Below, piece after piece: positions 26,806 through 36,393 of a stretch of 64,000 nt of DNA (position 1 is its first letter; every line of letters begins with the position of its first letter). The notes under the pieces were generated by a model. That model made no database searches and was not told the origin of the DNA. It worked only from the letters and a program-made list of their open reading frames with translations. Both the position numbers and the translations under genes were made by a program. Source of the stretch: Streptomyces sp. SDr-06 (GTDB taxonomy: Bacteria > Actinomycetota > Actinomycetes > Streptomycetales > Streptomycetaceae). The stretch is from the NCBI RefSeq assembly GCF_003324565.1, contig NZ_QOLA01000002.1, positions 620,001 to 684,000 of the forward strand, written 5' to 3'.

Positions 26806-29800
26806 GTGAACGCCGAACACCACGGGCCGAAGCGGAGAACGGTCGTCGCGGCCACCGCCCTCGCCGGCGCCGGAGCCGCCCTGGGCCTCCCCTCGACGGC
26901 GCGCGCCGCCGGACCGACCGCGGGGGAGACGGTGGTGCGCTCCGCCGCACTCGACGTGCGCGTCGCCACCGCATTCCCGCGCATCGTCTCGTACACCGAC
27001 CGCGCCGGCGGCGCCGTCCTGCACGGCCAGGAGGACACCGTCACCGACGTCCTCATCGACGGCACCCCCCACACCCCCCGCGTCACCGCCCGCCCCGGCC
27101 CGGACCGCGTCGCCTACACCCTCGCCTTCGAGGGCGGCACCCGGATCGGCGTGGAGATCCGCGTGCGGGACAGGCGCGTCGACTGGCGCGTCACCCGCAT
27201 CGACGACACCCCCGCCCTGCGCGTCGGCACCCTCCAGATCCCCGGCCTCGCCCTGCTCTCCGTACGCAGCGACCAGCCCGGCGCCCAACTCCTCGCCGCC
27301 AGAATCCAGTTGGACAAGGCCAAGAGCGGCGACACCCTCGTCACCCCCACCGCCGACACCGCCCCCGACGCCCAGCCCACCGGCTGCGCCTACGCCGTCC
27401 TCGCCCATCACGGCCTCGGCGGCGCCATCGAGACCAACACCGTCTACGACAAGCCCGACAGCGCCGCGGGTACCACCTGGGAGAACGGCCGACTGTGGCG
27501 CCAGACCCTCCAACGGGACGGCTACACCAAGACGCAGCTCACACCCGGCCAATGGACCCACCGCGCCGCGACCTCACCCACCGGCGCGACCGAACCCCTC
27601 CCGTACGCCACCGTCATCGTCACCGGCGACCGGGGCGGCGACGGCATCGTCGACTGGCAGGACGCAGCCATCGCCTTCCGCGACATCATGGTCAACCCCC
27701 TCGGCGCCGACGAACAGCACCTCAGGGTCGTCCCGCACATCCCCTTCAACTTCGCCTCGCAGGCCACCAACCCGTTCCTGACCACCCTCGACAACGTCAA
27801 GCGGATCGCCCTGGCCACCGACGGGCTGCGCCAGTACACCCTGCTCAAGGGCTACCAGTCCGAAGGCCACGACTCCGCCCACCCCGACTACGCGGGCAAC
27901 CACAACAAGCGGGCGGGCGGCCTCACCGACCTCAACTCCCTGGTGCGCGAGGGCAGGAAGTGGAACAGCGACTTCGCCGTCCACGTCAACGCCACCGAGT
28001 CCTACCCGGTCGCCCACGCCTTCTCCGAGACCCTCGTCGACAAGACCAACCGGCAGTGGGACTGGCTCGACCAGTCCTACCGCATCGACCAGCGCCGCGA
28101 CCTCGTCTCCGGCGACATCATCCAACGCTTCGCCGACCTGCGCCGCGAGACCGACCCGGCGCTGAACGCGGTCTACCTCGACGTGTTCCGCGAATCGGGC
28201 TGGACCTCCGACCGCCTCCAGCGCGCCCTGCGCGACCAGGGCTGGATCGTCGCCTCCGAATGGGGGCACGGCCTGGAACGCTCCTCGCTGTGGTCGCACT
28301 GGGCGAACGAGACCGACTACGGCCCCGACACCTCGCGCGGCATCAACTCCCAGCTCATCCGCTTCATCCGGCACCACCAGAAGGACGTCTTCGCCAACAA
28401 GTGGCCCACCCTGCTCGGCCACGCCCACATGGGCAACTTCGAGGGCTGGACCGGCAAGACCGACTGGAAGGCGTTCTACGACCTCATCTGGACCGAGTCG
28501 CTGCCCGCCAAATACCTCCAGGCCCACCCCGTGCAGCGCTGGACCGACCACGAGATCACCTTCGCCGGCCCCACCCGCACCTCCGTCTCCGACGCCTCGG
28601 GCACCCGCCGCATCACCACCGACGACCGCCTCGTCTACGACGGCGGGACCTACCTGCTGCCCTGGGAGCCCCGCGAGGCCACCGACCCGGCGAAGCTCTA
28701 CCACTACAACCCGGCCGGAGGAAGCAGCAGTTGGCGCCTGCCGCGCGGCTGGTCGGGGCTGCGCACCGCCTACCTGTACCGGCTGACCGACCAGGGCCGG
28801 GTGTACGTCCGCGACCTCCCGGTCCGCGCCGGAACCCTCACCATCCAGGACGCCGCCCCCGGCCAGCCGTACGTCGTCCACCGGCGGCGGCCCCGCGCCC
28901 AGTCGGACCCGGCCTGGGGCCAGTTCACACCCGTGCCCGACCCCGGATTCAACTCCGGCACGCTGCGGGGCTGGCAGGTCACCGGCGCCGCGCGGGTCAC
29001 CGCGAACGCGCTGGGCGACTACGAACTCGTCCTGCCCGCCGGAGCGGCGGCCACCCTCACCCGCCGCCTGGCCCGCCTGGCACCGGGCACCTACTCCGCC
29101 TCCGTCCAGGTCGAGGTCGGCGAGAGCGCGGGGGAGCGGCGCCGGGCCACGCTCGAACTGCGCACCGCCGACGGCGTCACCGCCACCAACTGGACCGACG
29201 CCTCCACCGCGGGCAACCACGTCGCCGCCGACCGCAAACACGGCACCCGCTTCCAGCGCATGTCCGTCCCCTTCAGCGTCCCCTCCGCGGGCGGCCCCGT
29301 CACCCTCACCCTGCGCGCCGACGCGGGCACGGCCCGGGTCCGCTTCGACAACCTCCGCGTCGTGGCCGCCACCCCCACCGCCAAGCCGGGCACGATCGCG
29401 TATGAGGACTTCCAGAACGTCCCCTGCGGCTGGGGCGTCTTCGTCAAGGGCGACGCGGGCGGCGCCACCGACCCGCGCACCCACATCGCCCAGCGGCACG
29501 CCCAGTTCACCCAGCGCGGCTGGAACGGCAAGGCGATCGACGACGTCGTCGACGGCACGGAGTCCCTGAAGTCCCGGGGCGAGAACGACGGCCTGGTCTA
29601 CCGCACCGTCGACCACACCGTCCGCTTCCTGCCGGGCCGCCGCTACCGGGTCTCCTTCCGGTACGAGAACGAGAAGGCCGGGCAGTACGCCTGGGTCACG
29701 GCGGTCGACGAACCGGGCCCCCGTGAGCTGACCCGGGTCGTGCTGCCGGCCGCCACGCAACCGGCCCGGTTCTCCTACGAGTTCACCACCCCGGCGACGG

Positions 29801-29886
29801 GCACGGCCTGGGTGGGCCTGCGGAAGGTCGGGGACGACGGGGCGGCGGAGTTCGTACTGGACACGTTCGAAGCGGCGGAAATCTAA
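26806..29886 (+). CDS. Tat-exported GH101 endo-alpha-N-acetylgalactosaminidase
   Basis: This 1026-residue secreted enzyme starts with a twin-arginine signal (KRRTVV, hydrophobic run, ARAAG). A beta-rich domain precedes the GH101 barrel; the candidate nucleophile is Asp459 in VYLDVFRESGW and the acid/base Glu485 in ASEWGHGLE. Later domains (about 700-1026) are beta-sandwich, carbohydrate-binding-like modules (YEDFQNVPCGWG). The family releases O-glycan core disaccharides from mucin-type glycoproteins. GTG 26806 follows GAAGGAG at a good distance; the frame upstream is non-coding. It probably responds to the 24-bp palindrome or another site in the long intergenic region. Confidence 0.88.
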   Translation: MNAEHHGPKRRTVVAATALAGAGAALGLPSTARAAGPTAGETVVRSAALDVRVATAFPRIVSYTDRAGGAVLHGQEDTVTDVLIDGTPHTPRVTARPGPDRVAYTLAFEGGTRIGVEIRVRDRRVDWRVTRIDDTPALRVGTLQIPGLALLSVRSDQPGAQLLAARIQLDKAKSGDTLVTPTADTAPDAQPTGCAYAVLAHHGLGGAIETNTVYDKPDSAAGTTWENGRLWRQTLQRDGYTKTQLTPGQWTHRAATSPTGATEPLPYATVIVTGDRGGDGIVDWQDAAIAFRDIMVNPLGADEQHLRVVPHIPFNFASQATNPFLTTLDNVKRIALATDGLRQYTLLKGYQSEGHDSAHPDYAGNHNKRAGGLTDLNSLVREGRKWNSDFAVHVNATESYPVAHAFSETLVDKTNRQWDWLDQSYRIDQRRDLVSGDIIQRFADLRRETDPALNAVYLDVFRESGWTSDRLQRALRDQGWIVASEWGHGLERSSLWSHWANETDYGPDTSRGINSQLIRFIRHHQKDVFANKWPTLLGHAHMGNFEGWTGKTDWKAFYDLIWTESLPAKYLQAHPVQRWTDHEITFAGPTRTSVSDASGTRRITTDDRLVYDGGTYLLPWEPREATDPAKLYHYNPAGGSSSWRLPRGWSGLRTAYLYRLTDQGRVYVRDLPVRAGTLTIQDAAPGQPYVVHRRRPRAQSDPAWGQFTPVPDPGFNSGTLRGWQVTGAARVTANALGDYELVLPAGAAATLTRRLARLAPGTYSASVQVEVGESAGERRRATLELRTADGVTATNWTDASTAGNHVAADRKHGTRFQRMSVPFSVPSAGGPVTLTLRADAGTARVRFDNLRVVAATPTAKPGTIAYEDFQNVPCGWGVFVKGDAGGATDPRTHIAQRHAQFTQRGWNGKAIDDVVDGTESLKSRGENDGLVYRTVDHTVRFLPGRRYRVSFRYENEKAGQYAWVTAVDEPGPRELTRVVLPAATQPARFSYEFTTPATGTAWVGLRKVGDDGAAEFVLDTFEAAEI

Positions 29887-29921
29887 CGCGGAGTGCCCCC
29901 GCCCCCCCCCGGGGGAGTTTC

Positions 29922-30029
29922 CCCACCCACCCACCCGTGCAAGGGGTTGAATGGTTCAGCCCCGGGGGGAGCTATCCCACCCACCCACCCGTGCAGGGCG
30001 TTGGATGGTTCAGCCCCGGGGGCTGCGCC
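29922..30029. repeat. 54-bp tandem duplication
   Basis: Two copies (29922-29975 and 29976-30029) each begin with three to four CCCA units and CCCGTGCA, then continue to TGGTTCAGCCCCGGGGG. They differ at only a few positions near the middle and end. The unit is non-coding. Confidence 0.8.
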
Positions 30030-30114
30030 CCCAGACCCCCCGCGGGGACTACGTCCCCTGCACCCCTTTCCTAAGGCCCGCCCCCTAAGGCGGGCTGCCT
30101 ACACCCACGCCGCC

Positions 30115-30360
30115 AAGGGCAACCCCGCCAGGGGCGCGGGGAACTGCGCGGCAAGCGACGCACGGTCCGCAGCCGACCGCAGGCGGGCGGGAGCACGCGG
30201 CGGGGCCGGGGACGCCCGGACGCAGCTAAGGGCCACCCTGCCAGGGGCGCGGGGAACTGCGCGGCAAGCGACGCACGGTCCGCAGCCGACCGCAGGCGGG
30301 CGGGAGCACGCGTCGGGGTGGGGGTACGCCCGCACGTTGCCAAGGGCAACCCCGCCAGGG
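30115..30360. repeat. 113-bp tandem repeat with GGGGCGCGGGGAACTGCGCG core
   Basis: Units begin at 30115, 30228 and 30342 with AAGGGCAACCC or AAGGGCCACCC. The first two are nearly identical through CAGGGGCGCGGGGAACTGCG, ACGGTCCGCAGCCGACCGC and the following inverted-repeat-rich part; the third is cut short after about 20 bases. The core is shared with the array at 16757-17039. Confidence 0.85.
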
Positions 30361-30427
30361 GGGGCGCGTCCCGGCCGCGGGCGGCGATGACCTCGTGGGG
30401 GGGTGCGGCACACCCCCGGAGGGGCGC

Positions 30428-32191
30428 TCAGCCCAGCACCACCACCTCACCCGCCCCCTCCAGCTCAAGCACCCACACCTCATTCACCCCACCCCGCAAC
30501 ACCGGCCCCGGCACATGCAGAGCCCCCTGCGGCCCCACCCCCCAGTACCGCCCCACACAGAACCCGTTCACCCACACGAACCCCCGCCCCCACCCCGGCA
30601 CCCGAACCCGCGCGAACGAGGCCGCGGACGCCTCGGCCGGCAGGTCGAGACGGGCCCGGTACAGCCCCGTCGCCCCCGCCCCGGACGGCTCCCCGAAGGG
30701 CACCTTCGCCACCGCCTCCGCCGAGCCGAACGCGTCCAGCCGCAGCCCCCGCGCCCGCACCCCGTGCAGATACTGCCGCTCGTGCAGCACCCCGCCCGTG
30801 ATCCCCTTCGACTCCCCGCTGCAGGGCCCGTAGTTGACCCGGCCCAGCGACTCCACCCACAGCTCGACCGCCGCGCCCCCCGGCACGGGCTCGGGCAGCG
30901 TGGCGTCCTCGGTATCCAGAATCCCGGCCCGCACACCATCCACGTACACCGTCGCCAGGTCGCGCAGGCCGAGCACCCCGAGCGGATACGGCCGGCGGGG
31001 CCCGGGCACGTCGAGGCGGTAGCGGACCAGCCCCCGGTCCACGTCCAGCTCCTCGAACGTCGGCGGAACCGGCGACTCGTGTTCCTCACCGCCCAGGACG
31101 TCGAGCACCTCGTCCAGCGACGCCCATCCGTCCGGAACCACCCGGAAGCACCCCTCCAACTCCACGGGGAGCGGCGGCAGTTCGGGAAGCGGAGCTCCAC
31201 CGTCCTGATAGTCCGCCAGCACCTCGCGGAACAGCCGGAACTTCTCCGTCGGCCGGCCCGCCTCGTCGATCGGCGCGTCGTAGTCGTACGACGTCGCCGT
31301 CGGCTCCAGCACCCCCACATGCAGGTCACCCGCCCGGTTCGCGCCCGACCAGCCCGCGAAGTTGGTGCCGCCGTGTGCCATGTAGATGTTGACCGACGCC
31401 CCGCACTCCAGGATCTCGCGCAGCGTGGCCGCCGCGTCCGCCGCGTCCCGCACGACGTGCTCCGCGCCCCAGTGGTCGAACCAGCCGCACCAGAACTCCA
31501 TGCACATCAGCGGCCCCGACGGCTGGTGCCCGCGCAGCACCTCGAAGGCCTCGCGCGCCCCGCTGCCGAAGTTCGCCGTCGCCAGCACCCCCGGCAGCGA
31601 GCCGCCGGTCAGCATGTGGTCCTCGGGGCCGTCGGAGGTGAACAGCGGCACCGTGATCCCGCACTCGTGCAGCAGATCGGCGAGGTGGCGCAGATAGCCC
31701 CGGTCACTGCCGTAACTGCCGTACTCGTTCTCCACCTGCACCATGAGCACCGGCCCGCCCCGGTCGACCTGCCGCTCGGCGACCTGGGGGAGCAGGGTGC
31801 GAAACCAGCGGTTCACCTGCACCAGGTACTCCGCGTCGTCGGTCCGCACCCGCCGCCCCAGCCGGCCCGTCAGCCAGTGCGGAAGCCCCCCGTTCTCCCA
31901 CTCGGCGCAGATGTAGGGCCCGGGACGCACGATCGCCCACAGCCCCGCCTCGTGCGCGGCGTCCAGGAAGCGGCCCAGCGCCCCCACGTCCTCGTACCGG
32001 CCGAGGAACGGCTCGTGCAGGTTCCACGGAACGTACGTCTCGACGCAGTTCAGGCCCATCGCCCGCAGCATCGCGAGCCGGTGCCCCCACTGCGCCTCGT
32101 GCACCCGGAAGTAGTGCAGCGCGCCCGACAGCAGGCGCACCGGCCGCCCGTCGAGCAGAAAATCCTCGTCCCCCACGGTGAAGTCGCCCAC
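30428..32191 (-). CDS. GH35 beta-galactosidase
   Basis: This protein of about 587 residues has the GH35 catalytic barrel: LLSGALHYFRVH, RPGPYICAEWENGGLP, acid/base Glu156 in VQVENEYGSYG and nucleophile Glu232 in CMEFWCGWFDHWG. C-terminal beta domains follow. No signal peptide is visible, so it acts inside the cell on imported galactosides. GTG 32191 is a tentative start at the family N-terminus (DFTVGDEDFLLDGRP); longer starts up to 32290 are open. An AraC-type regulator is divergently encoded, and GH101 upstream could supply galactose-containing disaccharides. Confidence 0.9.
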   Translation of the reverse strand: MGDFTVGDEDFLLDGRPVRLLSGALHYFRVHEAQWGHRLAMLRAMGLNCVETYVPWNLHEPFLGRYEDVGALGRFLDAAHEAGLWAIVRPGPYICAEWENGGLPHWLTGRLGRRVRTDDAEYLVQVNRWFRTLLPQVAERQVDRGGPVLMVQVENEYGSYGSDRGYLRHLADLLHECGITVPLFTSDGPEDHMLTGGSLPGVLATANFGSGAREAFEVLRGHQPSGPLMCMEFWCGWFDHWGAEHVVRDAADAAATLREILECGASVNIYMAHGGTNFAGWSGANRAGDLHVGVLEPTATSYDYDAPIDEAGRPTEKFRLFREVLADYQDGGAPLPELPPLPVELEGCFRVVPDGWASLDEVLDVLGGEEHESPVPPTFEELDVDRGLVRYRLDVPGPRRPYPLGVLGLRDLATVYVDGVRAGILDTEDATLPEPVPGGAAVELWVESLGRVNYGPCSGESKGITGGVLHERQYLHGVRARGLRLDAFGSAEAVAKVPFGEPSGAGATGLYRARLDLPAEASAASFARVRVPGWGRGFVWVNGFCVGRYWGVGPQGALHVPGPVLRGGVNEVWVLELEGAGEVVVLG

Positions 32192-32319
32192 CGGCCGGCC
32201 CGCCCATCTCTCTCGGTCACAACGCCAGGCCACTCTTGCCCCTGGCGCGCCGCCGGTCCATGGACAAAGATCGGCGCTGATTGGACACAAGGGGGACCCG
32301 GCAGAGAGCGGAAACCGGC

Positions 32320-33207
32320 ATGTATCACACCTGGATGCGGTATTTCACCCCGAGCCCGGCCCATCACCGGCTCGGCCTGGTCTGCCTCGGGGTGGGACTC
32401 CAGCACGGCATGCTCCCCACCGTCGGACCCCGCACCCTCGACCACCACGTCGCCGTCGTGATCGGCGCCGGCGGCGGCTGGTTCCGCGGCGCCGACGGCC
32501 GCCGCGTCCCCGTCACCGCGCCCGCCCTGATCTGGCTCACCCCCGGCGTGCCCCACCACTACGGGCCCGACCCCACCACCGGCTGGGACGAATCCTTCGT
32601 CGACTTCACCGGCCCCGCCACCGCCACCTACACCGAACTCGGCTACATCGAACCCGACCGCCCCGTCGTGCCCCTCGGCGACACCGTCGGCGCCCGCGCC
32701 GCCGTCGGCCGCATCGCCCGGGCCGCCCGCCGCGGCAACCCGCTCCTGGAGGTCGAGACCTCGGCCGCCGTCCACGAACTGCTCGTCGCGCTGCGCCGCG
32801 CCCGCGCCGACGTCGCCCCCGACGGCGACCCCGTTCTCGACGCCCTGGCCCGCGACGCCTTCCAGCCGCTGTCGGTGGCCGAACACGCCTCCCGGCACGG
32901 CATGACCCCCGCCGAACTGCGCACCGCGGTGCGCCGCGCGGCCGGCTGCAGCCCCAAGGACTACCTCCTCGGCATCCGCCTCGGCCGCGCCAAGGAACTG
33001 CTCGCCGCCACCGAACTGCCGGTCGCGGCCGTGGCCCGCCGCGTCGGCTACGACGACCCCGCCTACTTCTCCCGCCTGTTCACCCGCCGCGTCGGCATCG
33101 CCCCCGTCCGCTTCCGCGAACAGCAGGGCCGGGCCGTGCCGGGCGGCTGGAGCCACCAGATCCCGGATCCTGAACACCCGCCCACCATCGCGGGCCACGC
33201 CACGTAA
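32320..33207 (+). CDS. AraC-family transcriptional regulator
   Basis: This 295-residue regulator has an N-terminal cupin-like sensing domain (WLTPGVPHHYGPDP) and a C-terminal pair of AraC helix-turn-helices (LSVAEHASRHGMTPAELRTAVR and VARRVGYDDPAYFSRLFTRR). ATG 32320 follows GAGAGCGG. It is divergent from the GH35 gene with 128 bp between the starts and is the likely galactoside-responsive activator of that gene. Chorismate mutase begins 11 bp downstream but is unrelated in function. Confidence 0.9.
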   Translation: MYHTWMRYFTPSPAHHRLGLVCLGVGLQHGMLPTVGPRTLDHHVAVVIGAGGGWFRGADGRRVPVTAPALIWLTPGVPHHYGPDPTTGWDESFVDFTGPATATYTELGYIEPDRPVVPLGDTVGARAAVGRIARAARRGNPLLEVETSAAVHELLVALRRARADVAPDGDPVLDALARDAFQPLSVAEHASRHGMTPAELRTAVRRAAGCSPKDYLLGIRLGRAKELLAATELPVAAVARRVGYDDPAYFSRLFTRRVGIAPVRFREQQGRAVPGGWSHQIPDPEHPPTIAGHAT

Positions 33208-33218
33208 GCTCGACGACC

Positions 33219-33521
33219 ATGACCACGATCGACCCCTCCGTGCAGGCCGAGCTGACCCGGCTCCGCGACAGCATCGACAACATCGACGCGGCCGTCGTGC
33301 ACATGCTGGCCGAGCGTTTCAAATGCACCCAGCAGGTAGGCCACCTCAAGGCCGAACACAGACTGCCCCCGGCCGACCCCTCGCGCGAAGCCGAACAGAT
33401 CGCCCGGCTGCGCCGCCTCGCCGAGAACGCCAAACTCGACCCGGCGTTCGCCGAGAAACTCCTGAACTTCATCATCGCCGAGGTCATCAGGCACCACGAG
33501 ACCATCGCCAAGTCCGCCTGA
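33219..33521 (+). CDS. aroQ: chorismate mutase (AroQ, actinobacterial type)
   Basis: This 100-residue all-alpha AroQ protein contains ELTRLRDSIDNIDAAVVHML, KCTQQVGHLKAEH and DPSREAEQIARLR, which supply the Arg/Lys/Glu residues of the active site. It converts chorismate to prephenate for Phe and Tyr synthesis. The length and motif spacing match the short intracellular actinobacterial form, which depends on DAHP synthase for full activity. The transcript could continue from the araC-type gene. Confidence 0.92.
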   Translation: MTTIDPSVQAELTRLRDSIDNIDAAVVHMLAERFKCTQQVGHLKAEHRLPPADPSREAEQIARLRRLAENAKLDPAFAEKLLNFIIAEVIRHHETIAKSA

Positions 33522-33723
33522 CACCCCGCCCCTCACCCGACGACGCCCCACCGCTCGCAGGCCCACGGCACCGCACCGCCCCCTCCCACCGGGACCCGCG
33601 GTGCCCACCCGGGGCGCCACGGCGTGACATCGCGCCCGGCCCCAACGGTCACCCGCCCCCGGCCCGCCACCCGCAGCGCGACAGCACCTCAGCCCCTGTG
33701 CGGACCCGCCCGTTTCAGGCAGC

Positions 33724-36222
33724 ATGGCCCCCATGTCCGTACTGACGCGCGACGAAGCGCAGACCCGAGCCCAGTTCCTCGACGTACAGCGGTACCGCAT
33801 CGAACTCGATCTGACCACCGGCGAGGACACCTTCGAATCCCGCACCGCCATCCACTTCACCGCACGCACGGCCGGGGACACCTTCGTCGAGCTCAAGCCC
33901 GCGACGCTCCGCTCGGTCACCCTCGACGGAACACCCCTGGACCCGGAGGCGCTCACCGAGAACCGGCTCGCGCTGACCGCCCTCACCGCGGGCCCCCACG
34001 AACTGCGCATCGACGCCGTCATGCACTACTCCCACACCGGCGAAGGCCTCCACCGCTTCACCGACCCCGCCGACGGCGAGACCTACACCTACACCCAGCT
34101 CTTCATGGAAGACGTCCAGCGCGTCTTCGCCGCCTTCGACCAGCCCGACCTGAAGGCCGCCTTCGACCTCACCGTCACCGCCCCCGACGGCTGGAAGGTC
34201 CTCGCCAACGGCATCACCACCCAGCAGGACGACGGGCGGTGGAGAGCCGCCACCACCCCGCTCATCTCCACCTACCTCGTCGCGCTCGCCGCCGGCCCCT
34301 GGCACTCGGTGACCACCGAACACGCCGGCCTGCCCTTCGGCCTGCACTGCCGGCGCTCCCTCGCCCCCCACCTCGACGCCGACGCCGACGAACTCTTCGA
34401 GATCACCCGGCAGTGCTACGACCGCTACCACGAGAAATTCGCCGAGCCCTACCCCTTCGACTCCTACGACCAGGCCTTCGTCCCCGAATTCAACGCCGGC
34501 GCCATGGAGAACCCCGGACTCGTCACCTTCCGCGACGAATTCGTCTACCGCTCCGCCGTCACCGACACCGAACGCCAGACCCGCGCCATGGTCATCGCCC
34601 ACGAGATGGCCCACATGTGGTTCGGCGACCTCGTCACCCTGCGGTGGTGGGACGACATCTGGCTCAACGAGTCCTTCGCCGAATACATGGGCTACCAGAC
34701 CCTCACCGAAGCCACCCGCTTCGCCGACACCTGGGTCGACTTCGGCATCGTCCGCAAGGCCTGGGGCTACGACGCCGACCAGCGTCCCTCCACCCACCCC
34801 GTCGCCCCCGCCCCCGAAGCCGTCCCCGACACCGCGTCCGCCATGCTCAACTTCGACGGCATCTCCTACGCCAAGGGCGCCTCCGCCCTGCGCCAACTCG
34901 TCGCCTGGCTCGGCGAGAAGGACTTCCTCACCGGCATCAACACCCACTTCGCCCGGCACAAGTTCGCCAACGCCACCCTCGCCGACTTCATCGACTCCCT
35001 CGCCTCCGCCACCGACCGCGACGTCCACGCCTGGGCCCGGCAATGGCTCGGCACCACCGGAGTCGACACCCTCGTCCCCGCCGTCCACGAAGCCGACGGC
35101 TCCTGGCACCTCACCATCACCCGGCACGGCGAACGCCCCCACCGCCTCATCGCCGGCGCCTACGACCGCGACCTCGGCGACGGCCGCGACCTCGTCCTGC
35201 GCGAACACCTCGACCTCGACGTCCCCCAAGGCGAATCCGCCACCGTACGCCCCGGACGGCGCCCCGCCCTCCTCGTCCTCAACGACCAGGACCTCACCTA
35301 CGCCAAGGTCCGCCTCGACGACACCTCCGCCGACACCGCGCTGCGCTCCCTGTCCGGCGTACCCGACGCCCTCACCCGCGCCGTCCTGTGGAACACCCTG
35401 CGCGACATGGTCCGCGACGGCGAACTCGAACCCGCCGCCTACCTGGAGACCGCCCGCGCCCACCTCACCGAGGAAGCCGACCTCGCCGTCGTCCAAGGCG
35501 TCCTCACCTTCGCCGCCGGCCAGATCACCGACCGCTACCTCACCCCCACCGAACGCCCCGCCGCCCTCGCCCTGCTCACCGACCTCACCCGCGACCTCCT
35601 GCGCCGCACCGAGGACGGCAGCAACCCCGGCCTGCGCCTCACCGCCGTACGCCACTTCATCGACGCCGCCACCCAGCCAGACACCCTGCGCGGCTGGCTG
35701 GACGACGGCACCGTCCCCGGCGGCCCCGAACTCGACCCCGAACTGCGCTGGCGCATCCTCACCCGCCTCGCCGTCCTCGGCGCCACCGACGACACCGAGA
35801 TCGCCGCCCACCTCGCCGCCGACCCCAGCGCCACCGGCGAAGAAGGCGCCGCCCGCTGCCGCGCGGCCCTGCCCGGCACCCACGCCAAGGAAACCGCCTG
35901 GACCGCCCTGTTCCACGGCGACACCCTGTCCAACTACCTCTTCACCGCCACCGCACAAGGCTTCTGGCAACCCGAACAGGCCGACCTGCTCCAGCCCTAC
36001 GTCGCCCGCTACTACCAGGACGTCGTCCCCCTCGCCGCCCGCCGCGGCCCCGCCATCGCCGACGCCGCGGGCCGCTACGCCTTCCCCACCCCCGCCGTCG
36101 ACGAACACGCCCTGCGCCTCGGCGAAACCTGCCTCGCCCAGGACGACCTGCTGCCCGCCCTGCGCCGCAAACTCATCGACCAGATCGACGACCTGCGCCG
36201 CGCCCTGAGCATCCGCCGCTGA
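33724..36222 (+). CDS. pepN: M1 family aminopeptidase N
   Basis: This 832-residue cytoplasmic zinc aminopeptidase has the GAMENPG substrate-anchoring motif, the zinc site VIAHEMAHMWFGD with the distant glutamate in WLNESFAEYMGY, an N-terminal beta domain and a helical C-terminal ERAP1-like domain. It trims N-terminal residues from peptides. It starts at ATG 33724 or ATG 33733; neither has a clear ribosome site. Codons are strongly C-ending and GAA-rich, like all plus-strand genes up to 43 kb. Confidence 0.93.
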   Translation: MAPMSVLTRDEAQTRAQFLDVQRYRIELDLTTGEDTFESRTAIHFTARTAGDTFVELKPATLRSVTLDGTPLDPEALTENRLALTALTAGPHELRIDAVMHYSHTGEGLHRFTDPADGETYTYTQLFMEDVQRVFAAFDQPDLKAAFDLTVTAPDGWKVLANGITTQQDDGRWRAATTPLISTYLVALAAGPWHSVTTEHAGLPFGLHCRRSLAPHLDADADELFEITRQCYDRYHEKFAEPYPFDSYDQAFVPEFNAGAMENPGLVTFRDEFVYRSAVTDTERQTRAMVIAHEMAHMWFGDLVTLRWWDDIWLNESFAEYMGYQTLTEATRFADTWVDFGIVRKAWGYDADQRPSTHPVAPAPEAVPDTASAMLNFDGISYAKGASALRQLVAWLGEKDFLTGINTHFARHKFANATLADFIDSLASATDRDVHAWARQWLGTTGVDTLVPAVHEADGSWHLTITRHGERPHRLIAGAYDRDLGDGRDLVLREHLDLDVPQGESATVRPGRRPALLVLNDQDLTYAKVRLDDTSADTALRSLSGVPDALTRAVLWNTLRDMVRDGELEPAAYLETARAHLTEEADLAVVQGVLTFAAGQITDRYLTPTERPAALALLTDLTRDLLRRTEDGSNPGLRLTAVRHFIDAATQPDTLRGWLDDGTVPGGPELDPELRWRILTRLAVLGATDDTEIAAHLAADPSATGEEGAARCRAALPGTHAKETAWTALFHGDTLSNYLFTATAQGFWQPEQADLLQPYVARYYQDVVPLAARRGPAIADAAGRYAFPTPAVDEHALRLGETCLAQDDLLPALRRKLIDQIDDLRRALSIRR

Positions 36223-36393
36223 CCCCCGCCCCGGACCGCACCTGACAGGGCCATACCAGGAATCACCCTCCCCAACTCGCCCCCACCGCAAGGCAGTACC
36301 ACTTTCGGGTTGAGATCGTTGTGCACAGCGGCTCCACCGGCCGACACCGGACCACGCTGGAGGAGCCGCTGCTCGCACACCCGAAGGAACCCC

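Larger units (their letters stand above)
29887..30427. other. 541-bp gene-free repeat tract
   Basis: No gene is supported. The stretch holds a 54-bp tandem duplication (29922-30029), two small G+C-rich hairpins of the type GGGGGC-TGC-GCCCCC (about 30020-30034) and GGGGAC-TAC-GTCCCC (about 30044-30058), a 7-bp stem at 30076-30095, and a 113-bp tandem repeat at 30115-30360. The hairpins after the GH101 stop could end its transcript. Confidence 0.7.

Noticed and set aside
36223..36393. DmdR-type iron box upstream of desA
   Set aside because: I found no sequence like TTAGGTTAGGCTAACC in this stretch on either strand.
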